38,290 nt of DNA from Lachnospiraceae bacterium (GCA_029099805.1 JAQXOR010000153.1:1-38290), one strand, 5' to 3'. Numbered from the stretch's first letter, positions 9,719-19,394 are shown. Numbers and translations are program-made. The notes: generated by a model not told the origin, from the letters alone.

Positions 9719-11139
9719 ACCACGCCTTCTCTCGTATCCTTAATAGCAACGCCCTTTGCCAGAAGCTCCTCACGAATTGCATCTGCCTTTGCAAAATCCT
9801 TTGCCTTCTTTGCTTCCTTACGTTCCTCTATTTTTGCAAGAATAAATGCCGTCAGTTCATCATCGGCTCCTCCTGCCGCAGTACCTGCAGCCTTTCCGGC
9901 TTCCGCTTCTCCCGTCGTAAGATTCAACCCCAGTACATAGTCCATCTCTTCCACCAGTGCATACTTTGTTGCACCGTTCATATCATCCTTTAATACATCA
10001 TATACAACCGTCAGCGCACTGGACGTATTGATGTCATTTGCAAGTGCTTCCAGGAATTTTTCATGGTATACGGCTTTTTTCGCAACATCAATTTCGCCGT
10101 TCTTATCCAGTCCCGCAATACGCTTAACAAGCTTCTGGTATGCAGCGGCAACCTGATCAAGCACTTCATAAGAAAACTCCAACGGCTTACGGTAATGGGA
10201 CTGTAAGCAGAACATACGATATACCAGCGGATGATAGCCTTTTTCCTCTAAAAGAGACACTGTTAAGAAGTCCCCCTTTGACTTACTCATCTTTCCGGAA
10301 CGGTCATTGAGATGGTGTACATGGAACCAGTAATTACACCACTTATGGCCGAGATAGGCTTCACTTTGTGCAATCTCATTGGTGTGATGAGGGAAAATAT
10401 TATCCACCCCTCCGCAATGAATGTCCATATATTCTCCCAGATGCTTAATCGAAATGCCGGAGCACTCAATATGCCAGCCCGGATATCCTACGCCCCACGG
10501 GCTGTCCCACTTTAACTCCTGGGCATCAAACTTTGACTTTGTAAACCAGAGTACAAAGTCACTCTTATTCTTTTTGTTCTCATCCTGTTCCACATCATCG
10601 CGCACGCCGACCAAAAGCTCTTTTTCACTCTGGCTGGAGAACACGTAATAGTCGTCTAACTTTGCGGTGTCAAAATAAATATTACCGCCTGCCTCATATG
10701 CATATCCCTTCTCTAACAGCACTTCTACCATGTGAATAAATTCGGAAATACAGTTCGTTGCCGGTTCCACTACATCAGGTGTTTTTATATTTAACTTGCC
10801 GCAATCCGAGAAAAAGGCGTCCGTATAGAACTTTGCGATTTCCATTACTGACTTATTTTCTCTTTTTGCTCCCTTTAACATCTTGTCCTCACCGGTATCC
10901 GCATCACTGGAGAGATGACCGACATCCGTAATGTTCATAACACGTTTTACGTCATATCCGGCAAAACGGAGCGATTTCTCCAGCACATCCTCCATAATAT
11001 AGCTGCGCAGATTACCAATGTGTGCAAAATGATACACGGTCGGTCCGCAGGTATACATTTTAACCTTACCATCCTCATTCGGAACAAACGGTTCTACCTT
11101 TCTTGTTAATGTATTAAACAGCTGAAATTTGTTTTCCAT
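9703..11139 (-). CDS. cysS: Cysteinyl-tRNA synthetase
   Basis: CGPTVYHFAHIGNLRSY, GWHIECSG, GKMSKSKGDF. Confidence 0.97.
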   Translation of the reverse strand: MENKFQLFNTLTRKVEPFVPNEDGKVKMYTCGPTVYHFAHIGNLRSYIMEDVLEKSLRFAGYDVKRVMNITDVGHLSSDADTGEDKMLKGAKRENKSVMEIAKFYTDAFFSDCGKLNIKTPDVVEPATNCISEFIHMVEVLLEKGYAYEAGGNIYFDTAKLDDYYVFSSQSEKELLVGVRDDVEQDENKKNKSDFVLWFTKSKFDAQELKWDSPWGVGYPGWHIECSGISIKHLGEYMDIHCGGVDNIFPHHTNEIAQSEAYLGHKWCNYWFHVHHLNDRSGKMSKSKGDFLTVSLLEEKGYHPLVYRMFCLQSHYRKPLEFSYEVLDQVAAAYQKLVKRIAGLDKNGEIDVAKKAVYHEKFLEALANDINTSSALTVVYDVLKDDMNGATKYALVEEMDYVLGLNLTTGEAEAGKAAGTAAGGADDELTAFILAKIEERKEAKKAKDFAKADAIREELLAKGVAIKDTREGVVWELV

Positions 11140-11231
11140 GGGATTCTCCTTCTCATTTTGTTCGTTTTTGTCATTTTTCTGATTACTTTTTTAAAATTTT
11201 TCTTTTGTTTTCCCTCAAAGCTTTCAAAGCC

Positions 11232-11888
11232 TCATTGTTTTTCAATCTCTGAAGCAAGCTCCTCCAGACGTTCCCGCAGTGCTTTATTCTCCTGCTGTAG
11301 CCTGTCGATTTCCATCATAACCGGGTTCGGAAGATGTACCTGATCCAAATCCTCTCTCGGAATTCTTACATTATCCCGCTTCACTACAATTCCCGGAACG
11401 CCTACAACTGTAGAATTCGGAGGAACCTCTTTTAGTACAACAGAACCGGCACCGATTTTGGAATTCTCCCCTACCGTAAAAGAACCGAGTACCTTTGCAC
11501 CGGCACTAATCATAACATTATCTCCGATGGTAGGGTGGCGCTTTCCCTGTTCCTTTCCGGTACCCCCGAGAGTCACCCCCTGATACAAGGTCACATTATC
11601 TCCGATAATTGCTGTCTCACCGATTACCACTCCATGCCCGTGGTCAATAAACAGTCCCTTGCCAATCTGCGCGCCCGGATGAATCTCAATTCCTGTCTTT
11701 CTTGCTGTACGCTGTGAATACCATCTGGCCAGAAAATAATGCTTTTTCTTATATAAATAATGTGCAATTCGATGTCTTAATATCGCCCGGAAGCTCGGAT
11801 ACAAAAATACCTCCCATGAGGTTTTTATAGCAGCATCCCGCTCCTTAATTACCTGCATTTCTTCCTTCACATATTGAATAAAGCCCAT
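11232..11888 (-). CDS. cysE: Serine O-acetyltransferase
   Basis: Hexapeptide-repeat acyltransferase: IHPGAQIGKGLFIDHGHGVVIGETAIIGDNVTLYQGVTLGGTG. Start at MGFIQYVKEEM; upstream part of the ORF is the T-box leader. Confidence 0.95.
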   Translation of the reverse strand: MGFIQYVKEEMQVIKERDAAIKTSWEVFLYPSFRAILRHRIAHYLYKKKHYFLARWYSQRTARKTGIEIHPGAQIGKGLFIDHGHGVVIGETAIIGDNVTLYQGVTLGGTGKEQGKRHPTIGDNVMISAGAKVLGSFTVGENSKIGAGSVVLKEVPPNSTVVGVPGIVVKRDNVRIPREDLDQVHLPNPVMMEIDRLQQENKALRERLEELASEIEKQ

Positions 11889-11953
11889 AAAGCCCTCCCT
11901 TAGGTTACGGATTCCACTTTCGCTTCGCGCTTCCCACTCACTTTGCTTACGCG

Positions 11954-11983
11954 AAAAAAGCACCCCATCCCAGGATGAGGTGC
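11954..11983 (-). terminator. T-box attenuator terminator
   Basis: GCACCTCATCC-TG-GGATGGGGTGC followed by TTTTTT on the minus strand. Confidence 0.92.
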
Positions 11984-12211
11984 ATACTACACGGTTCCAC
12001 TCAACTTTTACAAGAGCCGTGAAAACACGTCTCCTGCCTCTTTGCATGATAACGACTGCCGCCGTACAAGGCTACCCGCATTCTGCGCTCACCCGTCCGC
12101 TCCGAAATGCACTTCACCGGGAACTTCTGCCGGAACTGCTTTCAGCCGATGACAGTTCCTCTCTGATGCCGCTACTCCAGGCTACTCTTTTCTTCACTGC
12201 GTTTCTTAACT
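11954..12211 (-). promoter_or_regulatory. T-box riboswitch leader, Cys-type (specifier UGC), upstream of cysE-cysS
   Basis: Minus strand: AGAGAGGAACTG and GGCUGAAAG Stem I elements; GUGAAG-UGC-AUUUCGGAGC specifier loop (UGC at 12109-12111); GUGGAACCGUGU antiterminator; terminator GCACCTCATCCTGGGATGGGGTGCTTTTTT. Confidence 0.93.
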
Positions 12212-12217
12212 CTCTTC

Positions 12218-12247
12218 ATTATATGCAGGATACTCAGAATTTGTCAA
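12218..12247 (-). promoter_or_regulatory. Sigma-A-type promoter for the T-box/cysE transcript
   Basis: Minus strand TTGACA-18 nt-TATAAT. Confidence 0.8.
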
Positions 12248-12308
12248 GTTATTTCTAAGAAAGCATCAATTTCTTGCGTGTTTCCTAAAACCGAAACTAA
12301 TTAAGCAC

Positions 12309-13364
12309 TTACCTGGAAGCCTCTTCAGCCACCTGTAATACAGTATGATACGCTTCCTTTTCTTCCCAGTTATCACCGAACAGTAACGGATAGCTTCTCT
12401 CCTTACGGAATCCTGTCAGCCAGCTGACGTCGTCCTTCATTCCCCAAAAGGTTACACAGGTAATATTGGCAGTGCCCTCCTTCTTAGCCTTAACATAAAG
12501 ACTAAACAATTTTCGATAGACATCAGCCAACTTATTTAGCCCCTCTTCAGACGGGTCCGCATTATGAATATCAAGCTCCGTGGAATGAATTTCAAGACCG
12601 GTGGCACCAAAGCACTTCAGCGTCTCTTCGTACTGAACCAGGTCTCGGTCACATTCCTTCAAAATGAGATGGGTCTGCATACCGATACCATCAATCAGCT
12701 TTTCCTCCATTAACGGCTTTACAATATACTCTAAAATCGTCTTCCGCTTAAACGGATTAAATGTATTATAGTCGTTGTAAAACAGCTTAACTCCCGGTGC
12801 CGCATATTTTCTGGCAAACCGAAATGCCTGCAATACCAGGTCCTCGCCTACCGTCTGATACCAAGGAGAACGTTTTCTCCAGCCCTCCTCAGCCTTCTCT
12901 TCGATTGCCTCGTTTACAACATCCCAGGCATAAATCACTCCCGGGTACTCTGTCTGAACAAAGTTTAAAACGCTCTTTATATACCATTCCATTCTGGCGA
13001 GCATTGTCTCACGGTCTGCCCATGGAGCATCCCAATTGTCCTGATACCCCTTCTTAAAGAACCAGATTGGTGTCTGGTTGTGCCAAACAAGAGTATGTCC
13101 GCGAAGTGCGATTCCGTTTTCTCTGGCAAATTCCAGATACTTGACTGCCGAATCAAATTTCATCGCCGGCTGCAAATTATATTTTTCCGGATTTGCAAGG
13201 GTTGTCTCCTTATCCAATAGAAACATCGGCTTCATTTCATTTTCTGCGGTCATACTGCTGTAATGCTTTACCAGCTCTTCCTTTGCTCTCTCTGACTTCA
13301 TATCAAAAACTGAAACAGAGGTCCCCATTTTAAAGTATTGCTCATATGCTTTTTTTAAACTCAT
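12309..13364 (-). CDS. Endo-1,4-beta-xylanase, GH10, without signal peptide (probably intracellular)
   Basis: AENEMKP, RGHTLVWHNQTP, acid/base DVVNEA, nucleophile TELDI; N-terminus MSLKKAYEQYFKMG has no signal. Confidence 0.93.
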   Translation of the reverse strand: MSLKKAYEQYFKMGTSVSVFDMKSERAKEELVKHYSSMTAENEMKPMFLLDKETTLANPEKYNLQPAMKFDSAVKYLEFARENGIALRGHTLVWHNQTPIWFFKKGYQDNWDAPWADRETMLARMEWYIKSVLNFVQTEYPGVIYAWDVVNEAIEEKAEEGWRKRSPWYQTVGEDLVLQAFRFARKYAAPGVKLFYNDYNTFNPFKRKTILEYIVKPLMEEKLIDGIGMQTHLILKECDRDLVQYEETLKCFGATGLEIHSTELDIHNADPSEEGLNKLADVYRKLFSLYVKAKKEGTANITCVTFWGMKDDVSWLTGFRKERSYPLLFGDNWEEKEAYHTVLQVAEEASR

Positions 13365-13588
13365 AACATAGTCCTTCCCTTCGTCTGATACGCTTCATTC
13401 AAGTGTTACACCTATATCTTATTATAGCATATTTCTTCCTGCTAATCTATATAAGAAGTATTCATTTATATAAGAAAATGAACAATTCTCGTATTTGCTA
13501 TTTCTTTTCTTCCTTATCCGTGCATATACTATTGCAAATATGTTTCCTATTTCACACGGAAACTCCTGCCGTTTTGAAAGGAGACGTT

Positions 13589-14413
13589 ATGAATCAGGAT
13601 TCTTCTTTTCCACCGATGTTGCCTCCTTCCACCGAACTGGGGGCACTTCTGTTTGCCGTTCTCCCCTGTCTGCAGGAAGACTACCGGCCGCTTGCCTCCT
13701 TTGTCTATCATTTGACCGAGCTAAAAAAAATAAGAACCTTCCCGTCCATGCCTCCACTCTCCGGTCTGTCCGGAATGGAGGCTTTTATCTCGGACAAGGA
13801 CACTATGATGCGCTCCCTTTCCTTCTACGGCAAGCTGTTTCACATGCCCTTACTATCTACCATTGCAAGTCTCTTTCAGGCCTTCCAGTTTTACCATGCA
13901 TATAAAGACATACTCCCCGGATTATTTTCTGTCCTGCAGACCGGCAATGGTGATGCTTCCCCGCCCGGTAACATGAGTGGACTCTTTTCCGGCGCAGGAA
14001 GTCCCGGCGGCAACGGTCTCGCCGAGCTTCTTACTGCCTTTGGCGGGCTTTCTCCGGACTTACTTGCCTCCATGTTATCCGGTTTCACCGGTACATCTCC
14101 TGCCAAAGAGACCGCTCCAAAGACTCCGGAAGCAGACCAGACCAAAGAGCCCGCTTCCGATAAAGCTTCAACAAAGTCTCCGTTGCCTGATGCCGAACCG
14201 GTCACTGCTCCTTCTGATATTCTGCAGTCTGACAGTGTACCGGACGATTCCCCCCTTTCCGGTGCAGCATCGGTTGACAGCCTGCAATGTGACAACACAC
14301 GCTCCGCTAACCCGGACGATGCGGGATCCGACACACTTTTCGATAATTTATCCGCATTTCTGACGCCGGAACAGAAAAAGATTTATGAAGAACTTATGCA
14401 TAATGAATCGTAG
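13589..14413 (+). CDS. Orphan hypothetical protein: helical/hydrophobic N-terminal region, Pro/Ser/Asp-rich linker, short C-terminal motif
   Basis: ATG at 13589 preceded by GAAAGGAGACGTT RBS; open to 14413. No family recognised. Confidence 0.75.
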   Translation: MNQDSSFPPMLPPSTELGALLFAVLPCLQEDYRPLASFVYHLTELKKIRTFPSMPPLSGLSGMEAFISDKDTMMRSLSFYGKLFHMPLLSTIASLFQAFQFYHAYKDILPGLFSVLQTGNGDASPPGNMSGLFSGAGSPGGNGLAELLTAFGGLSPDLLASMLSGFTGTSPAKETAPKTPEADQTKEPASDKASTKSPLPDAEPVTAPSDILQSDSVPDDSPLSGAASVDSLQCDNTRSANPDDAGSDTLFDNLSAFLTPEQKKIYEELMHNES

Positions 14414-14457
14414 CCATACATAAGATGATAGAAGAGATTTTGCAAATAGGAGTATGT

Positions 14458-14727
14458 ATGAGTCCTGAAAAATTAAAAGATTTACCTGAATATCAAAAGC
14501 TCTCCCCTGCCAAGCAGGCATTAATCGCTGAGATAGTAAACGATGCAAATAATACACCGGGAGATGCCATGTTACCTCTTCTTCTAAAAGCCCAGGCACG
14601 CATGAAGGCACTCGGTATACAATTCACACAGGAAGAAAGCACCTTTCTGATGTCTACCTTACTGTCGGATTTATCACCTGCCGATCGGGCAAAATTTGAG
14701 TTAATAAAGAAACTAATGCGAAAATAA
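14458..14727 (+). CDS. Small orphan helical protein (89 aa)
   Basis: MSPEKLKDLPEYQKLSPAKQ... preceded by TAGGAG; same strand and spacing as its neighbours. Confidence 0.75.
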   Translation: MSPEKLKDLPEYQKLSPAKQALIAEIVNDANNTPGDAMLPLLLKAQARMKALGIQFTQEESTFLMSTLLSDLSPADRAKFELIKKLMRK

Positions 14728-14746
14728 ACAAATAGAAAGGACGCTT

Positions 14747-15340
14747 ATGGAATCGATTTTTTCACTATTTGACCGCTATGGCATCTTTGCCATGATTCTG
14801 ATCATTTTTTTAGAATATGCCTGCTTTCCGATTTCCAGTGAACTGGTACTGCCCTTTTCCGGTGCTATCGCCCGTGCAGAGGATGTCTCATTCTTTCTTC
14901 TGCTTCCGCTATCTGTACTCGCAGGTCTTTTAGGAACCGGTCTGTGCTACCTGGCAGGACGTCTCGGAGGAGAAGCGATTCTGTCAAAGCTGATAGATAG
15001 ATTTCCCAAAAGCAAACGTGCCATCGATTCCTCCCGCGCAAAATTCACAAAATACGGTGCCGGTGCTGTCTGTATCGGCAGAGTAATTCCGCTGTGCCGC
15101 ACCTATATTGCCTTTGTCGCCGGTGCTGCGGGACAGTCCCCGTCGGTATATTTCCCATACTCACTTTTAGGGATTACACTATGGAACAGCGCCCTGTTAT
15201 CCCTCGGCTATTTTCTTCAGGACAACTGGGGCGCTGTTTCCGGTTACTATGAACGCTATAAGCAAATACTGCTGCCGGTACTCTTCGGCGGAATCATTCT
15301 ATTCATCTTTATCAAAAAGAGCCGAAAGAAAAATGCTTAA
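14747..15340 (+). CDS. DedA-family membrane protein
   Basis: Multi-pass; LEYACFPISSELVLPFSGAIA, CIGRVIPLCRTYIAFVAGAA; RBS AGAAAGGA. Confidence 0.9.
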   Translation: MESIFSLFDRYGIFAMILIIFLEYACFPISSELVLPFSGAIARAEDVSFFLLLPLSVLAGLLGTGLCYLAGRLGGEAILSKLIDRFPKSKRAIDSSRAKFTKYGAGAVCIGRVIPLCRTYIAFVAGAAGQSPSVYFPYSLLGITLWNSALLSLGYFLQDNWGAVSGYYERYKQILLPVLFGGIILFIFIKKSRKKNA

Positions 15341-15426
15341 AATACCTTCGAACGCAAAGCATTTATTCTTCCGTTCCGGGAAGTAAAACTTAAAAGCTGC
15401 AGCGAACTCTTTGTAGTTACAGGTTT

Positions 15427-16350
15427 TTACTTTCCGAGTGCTCCGGCAATATCCTCACGCATATCGATCACTGCCTGTCTGGATGCGTCTGCAAAGTTTG
15501 CCTCTCCAAACTTCGCATATGCCTCCTGCTTATAGGCCGCAATAATACCACGGGAGGAATTTACAATCGCACCAAGACCATCGGCATTGAAATAATGCAC
15601 CAAATCTGCTGCCTTGCCACCCTGTGCGCCATAGCCCGGTACAAGAATAAAGCTCTTCGGCATAATCTTACGCAGTACTTTTCCCATCTCCGGATAGGTT
15701 GCACCTACTACCGCACCGATGTTGCTGTAGTCACCATCCATACAATTAGCTCCCCATTCGGCTACCTTTTCACCTACATATTCATAGAGCGGTCTGCCGT
15801 CAATCAGGCGGTCCTGGAATTCTCCGCTGGACGGATTCGAGGTCTTAACAAGAATAAACAGACCCTTATTCTCTTCCTTACAAACCTTTACAAACGGATT
15901 GACACCATCACTTCCGAGGTACGGATTTACAGTAACAAAATCCTCGTCAAACGGATAGTAAGTCTTGCTTCCCACGCTTACCTTACCTAAATGTCCTACT
16001 GCATAAGCCTCAGAGGTAGAACCGATATCACCGCGCTTAATATCACCGATAACAACGAGCCCTTTTTCCTTACAGTACTCCACAGTCCTCTTAAATGCAA
16101 TCAGCCCCGGAATACCAAACTGCTCATACATTGCCACCTGCGGCTTCACTGCCGGAATCAAATCATAGGTAGCATCCACAATTGCCTTATTAAACTGCCA
16201 GATTGCTTCTGCAGCACCTTCCAGTGTCTCACCGAATTCAGCAAATGCCTTCTCCTTTACCTGTGCAGGAACATAAGAAAGCATCGGGTCCAGTCCTACA
16301 ACAATCGGTGCATTTGTCTTCTGAATCTTTGTAATCAGTTCTTTTACCAT
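15427..16350 (-). CDS. pyrF: Orotidine 5'-phosphate decarboxylase (type 2)
   Basis: VVGLDPML, VIGDIKRGDIGSTSEAYA, ILVPGYGAQGGKAADL. Start could also be 16362. Confidence 0.95.
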   Translation of the reverse strand: MVKELITKIQKTNAPIVVGLDPMLSYVPAQVKEKAFAEFGETLEGAAEAIWQFNKAIVDATYDLIPAVKPQVAMYEQFGIPGLIAFKRTVEYCKEKGLVVIGDIKRGDIGSTSEAYAVGHLGKVSVGSKTYYPFDEDFVTVNPYLGSDGVNPFVKVCKEENKGLFILVKTSNPSSGEFQDRLIDGRPLYEYVGEKVAEWGANCMDGDYSNIGAVVGATYPEMGKVLRKIMPKSFILVPGYGAQGGKAADLVHYFNADGLGAIVNSSRGIIAAYKQEAYAKFGEANFADASRQAVIDMREDIAGALGK

Positions 16351-16476
16351 AGTAAGCTCCATTTCTTTGCCAAGTCTAAGCAACTTTCATAATTCTTTAA
16401 CGTACATTTTAGCATAGAAACTCTCATCATGCAAGCCCATTAAGCAGGATACTGCCACACTTCCGAGCTTGACAAA

Positions 16477-17766
16477 TCATCGCTCGAAAGTTACCTTTCC
16501 CGCACAAATAGTCATATAAACCTTTCCTTTCACCTTCCGACCGCCAAACGGAGTATTCCTCCCCTTGGAACGGAATTCCTCCGGACAAATCGTATATTCC
16601 TCATCCGGTGCAACAATTGCAATATCTGCATAATATCCCTCAGACAGACTGCCGATTTCTTTTTCCCTGCCGAGTACCTTCGCCGGATGATAGCTCATAC
16701 AGGCTGCCAGCTGCATCGGTGTCATGCCATGCTGCTTCACAAGCACGGTATTGCTAAGCGCATATGCGGTCTCCGAACCGACGATTCCAAACGGAGAACC
16801 TATCATGGAACCGCTCTTTTCTTCCGCGGAATGCGGGGCGTGGTCCGTGGATATTACTTCCATTGTCCCGTCAAGAAGTCCTGCAATCAATGCAGCAACA
16901 TCCTCTCTTCCACGTAACGGCGGGTTCATCTTAAACTTTGAATCATCTGCCGTAATATCCTCATCACACATCGCAAAATGATGCGGACACACCTCGGCAG
17001 TCACTGCAATTCCCTTTTCCTTCGCAAAGCGCACAAAATCCACGCTGTATTTTGTCGAGCAATGACACAGATGGAGCCTTGCCCCGGTTTCCTCTGCCAG
17101 CAGAATGTCACGCATGGTAATAATATCCTCTACTGCGTTGGTAATTCCCGGAAGTCCAAGCTCTTTTGCTTTTGCACCGGCATTCATAACACCGCCCCGT
17201 ACAAGAGAAATCTCCTCACAGTGTGCAAACACCGGAAGCCCCGCTTCTTTTGCAAGGCGCATTCCTTCCGCATATAATGCCGGATTCATCACAGATTTTC
17301 CGTCCTCTGAAACTGCTGCCGCCCCTGCCTTTGCAAGTCCTGCGATATCGGAAAGCTCCGTTCCCTTTTGACCGATAGTAACCGCACCTACCGGAAGCAC
17401 ACGTACTTTTCCTGCTTTCTTTGCCTTCTCTAATACCGTTTCAACCACTTCGGCGCAATCCGTTACCGGCCTTGTATTCGGCATCGGACAGACTGTAGTA
17501 TAGCCACCTGCCGCTGCCGCCGCCGAACCGGTAGCTATCGTCTCCTTATATTCCAGACCCGGCTCACGATAATGAACATGTAAATCAATAAATCCCGGTA
17601 GTACATGCTTTCCCGTCGCATCTATCACACGGTCTGCTCCGGCTTCCTGTGCTGTAATCTTCTCCGCAATACGTACAATCCGTTCTCCGTCCGTCAGAAT
17701 ATCATATACTCCCTCACGCCCACTCGCCGGGTCAATCACATAGCCGTTCTGAATTAATAGCTTCAT
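16477..17766 (-). CDS. pyrC: Dihydroorotase
   Basis: PGFIDLHVHYREPGLEYKETI, HLCHCSTKYS, STDHAPHSAEEK. Confidence 0.96.
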   Translation of the reverse strand: MKLLIQNGYVIDPASGREGVYDILTDGERIVRIAEKITAQEAGADRVIDATGKHVLPGFIDLHVHYREPGLEYKETIATGSAAAAAGGYTTVCPMPNTRPVTDCAEVVETVLEKAKKAGKVRVLPVGAVTIGQKGTELSDIAGLAKAGAAAVSEDGKSVMNPALYAEGMRLAKEAGLPVFAHCEEISLVRGGVMNAGAKAKELGLPGITNAVEDIITMRDILLAEETGARLHLCHCSTKYSVDFVRFAKEKGIAVTAEVCPHHFAMCDEDITADDSKFKMNPPLRGREDVAALIAGLLDGTMEVISTDHAPHSAEEKSGSMIGSPFGIVGSETAYALSNTVLVKQHGMTPMQLAACMSYHPAKVLGREKEIGSLSEGYYADIAIVAPDEEYTICPEEFRSKGRNTPFGGRKVKGKVYMTICAGKVTFER

Positions 17767-17767
17767 C

Positions 17768-18553
17768 CTATTTCACCGAATCCTTTCCTAAAGTATCATA
17801 CCTTACCTCGGAGAGAAAAAGTCCTCTTGCTTCGATTGTCTCTCCGGCTGCCTCACGTTCTCCGGTTACCAAAAGACGCTCCACAGCCTCAGGCTCCGTT
17901 TCCCCGCGTCCAACCGCCAGAAGAGTCCCTACCAGAATCCGCACCATATGCGGCCAGAAATCATCTGCGACAAAGGTAAATAAGATTTCTCTGTCATCTC
18001 CGTACACAGAAGCCTCCTTCATGATACGTACCGTGGACTTCTTCATCTTCCGGTTGTCGGAAAACGCCTTAAAATCATGTTCCCCGACCAGATAAGAGGC
18101 TGCCTTTTTCATTTTGGCAATATCCGGGCGCTTAAAGCAATAATAGTTGTATTTCCGCTCAAACACCGACGGAACCTCTCCTACTGTTACCTTATATTCG
18201 TAAACAAATTCCTTCGCAAGATAAGAAGCATGAAAACGGTCCGGTACCTCGCAGGCTTCCAGCACAGCAATATCCATCGGCAGATAACGGTTCAGATATT
18301 GCTTGATTTCCGTCATACTCATTTCGGTGGCAGTGTGAAAATTGGCAATCTGTCCGTAGGCATGCGCTCCCGGTTCTGTACGTGCTGCACCGATAACCTC
18401 CACAGGTTTCCCTTCCATCTTTTCCAGTACTTCCTCGAGCTTTCCCTGTATTGTTACCATCCGCTCTTTCCCTGCCATTTTCTGCCATCCGGCATAGCGG
18501 GAGCCGTCATATTCCAGGGTAAGCTTAATGTTTCTTGTTTTCTCCTGTTGCAT
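17768..18553 (-). CDS. truA: TruA-family tRNA pseudouridine synthase-like protein with non-canonical active-site motif
   Basis: LTLEYDGSRYAGWQKM, TIQGKLEEVLEK, active-site region GAARTEPGAHAYGQ (canonical GRTDAGVHA), DDFWPHMVRILVGTLLAVG. Start at MQQEKTRN. Confidence 0.88.
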   Translation of the reverse strand: MQQEKTRNIKLTLEYDGSRYAGWQKMAGKERMVTIQGKLEEVLEKMEGKPVEVIGAARTEPGAHAYGQIANFHTATEMSMTEIKQYLNRYLPMDIAVLEACEVPDRFHASYLAKEFVYEYKVTVGEVPSVFERKYNYYCFKRPDIAKMKKAASYLVGEHDFKAFSDNRKMKKSTVRIMKEASVYGDDREILFTFVADDFWPHMVRILVGTLLAVGRGETEPEAVERLLVTGEREAAGETIEARGLFLSEVRYDTLGKDSVK

Positions 18554-18563
18554 TTCATTCTCC

Positions 18564-19394
18564 TTAATCTTTAAAATAATCACGGATTCCCTCCAGCAAT
18601 CCCTGCACAAGAAGCTTCTGATACTCTGCATTGATTAATTTCTTTTCTTCCGCTTCATTTGTCATAAAGCCAGCCTCAACGACAATTACCGGCATTTGTG
18701 CCCAGTTAGTTCCGGTAAGGTCATCCCTCTCGATAATTCCGCGACTTTTGGCTCCTGATGCCGTGCACATTCCGTCTAAAACAGACTGTGCCAGTCTCTC
18801 ACTGTCTGCCGAAAGATTTGCAACATACGGATTCCTTTCCGAAGGATACAACACCGAAATGCCGTTAGCCGCTGTATTATCCGAACCGTCGGCATGGATA
18901 CGGATAAAAATATCTGCCCTCGCTTCATTTGCGAGCTGAGCCCTCTCTGCATTACTGATATCCACCTCTGCCGTTTCCCTGGTCATTACGACCATGTAGC
19001 CTTCCTCTGTCAATGCATCCCTAAGCTTTAAAGAGAGTTCGAGATTAAACTGATGCTCCGGTACCTTTGTTGTCCTTCCCTGCGTTCCTGAAGAAACCTT
19101 TGCCTTCTTCTCCGTCGCGCCCGGTCCGACAGGCTCCTTATCATAGTTCCCTTTCCCCTGATGTCCCGGGTCAATGGCAATTATTCTCGAAGGCCCGGCC
19201 GAGGGCTCCTTTTCCGGTCCCGACGTCGCTGTCGGCTTCGGCGTTTGCGTAGAAACCGGCGTCGCTGTAACCTCCGGCATCTTCGTAGGAGACGGTGCCA
19301 CGGTAGCGACAGGCTCATTTGGAATGGCCGGTGCTTTGTTACATCCGGTCACAAACAGTATACCTATTATTAAAATTCCAATCCATCGTTTCAT
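18564..19394 (-). CDS. N-acetylmuramoyl-L-alanine amidase (Amidase_3), predicted lipoprotein
   Basis: Lipobox LFVTGC, Pro/Thr linker, IAIDPGHQG, VMTRE, RIHADGSD, VEAGFMTN. Confidence 0.93.
   Translation of the reverse strand: MKRWIGILIIGILFVTGCNKAPAIPNEPVATVAPSPTKMPEVTATPVSTQTPKPTATSGPEKEPSAGPSRIIAIDPGHQGKGNYDKEPVGPGATEKKAKVSSGTQGRTTKVPEHQFNLELSLKLRDALTEEGYMVVMTRETAEVDISNAERAQLANEARADIFIRIHADGSDNTAANGISVLYPSERNPYVANLSADSERLAQSVLDGMCTASGAKSRGIIERDDLTGTNWAQMPVIVVEAGFMTNEAEEKKLINAEYQKLLVQGLLEGIRDYFKD

Noticed and set aside
11889-12047. N-terminal extension of the cysE ORF
   Set aside because: This stretch is the T-box antiterminator/terminator region; the real start is MGFIQYVKEEM at 11888.
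13891-14334. 147-aa minus-strand ORF opposite the orphan plus-strand gene
   Set aside because: Composition mirrors the Pro/Ser-rich linker on the other strand; no RBS or family signal, and the plus-strand ORF has a strong RBS.
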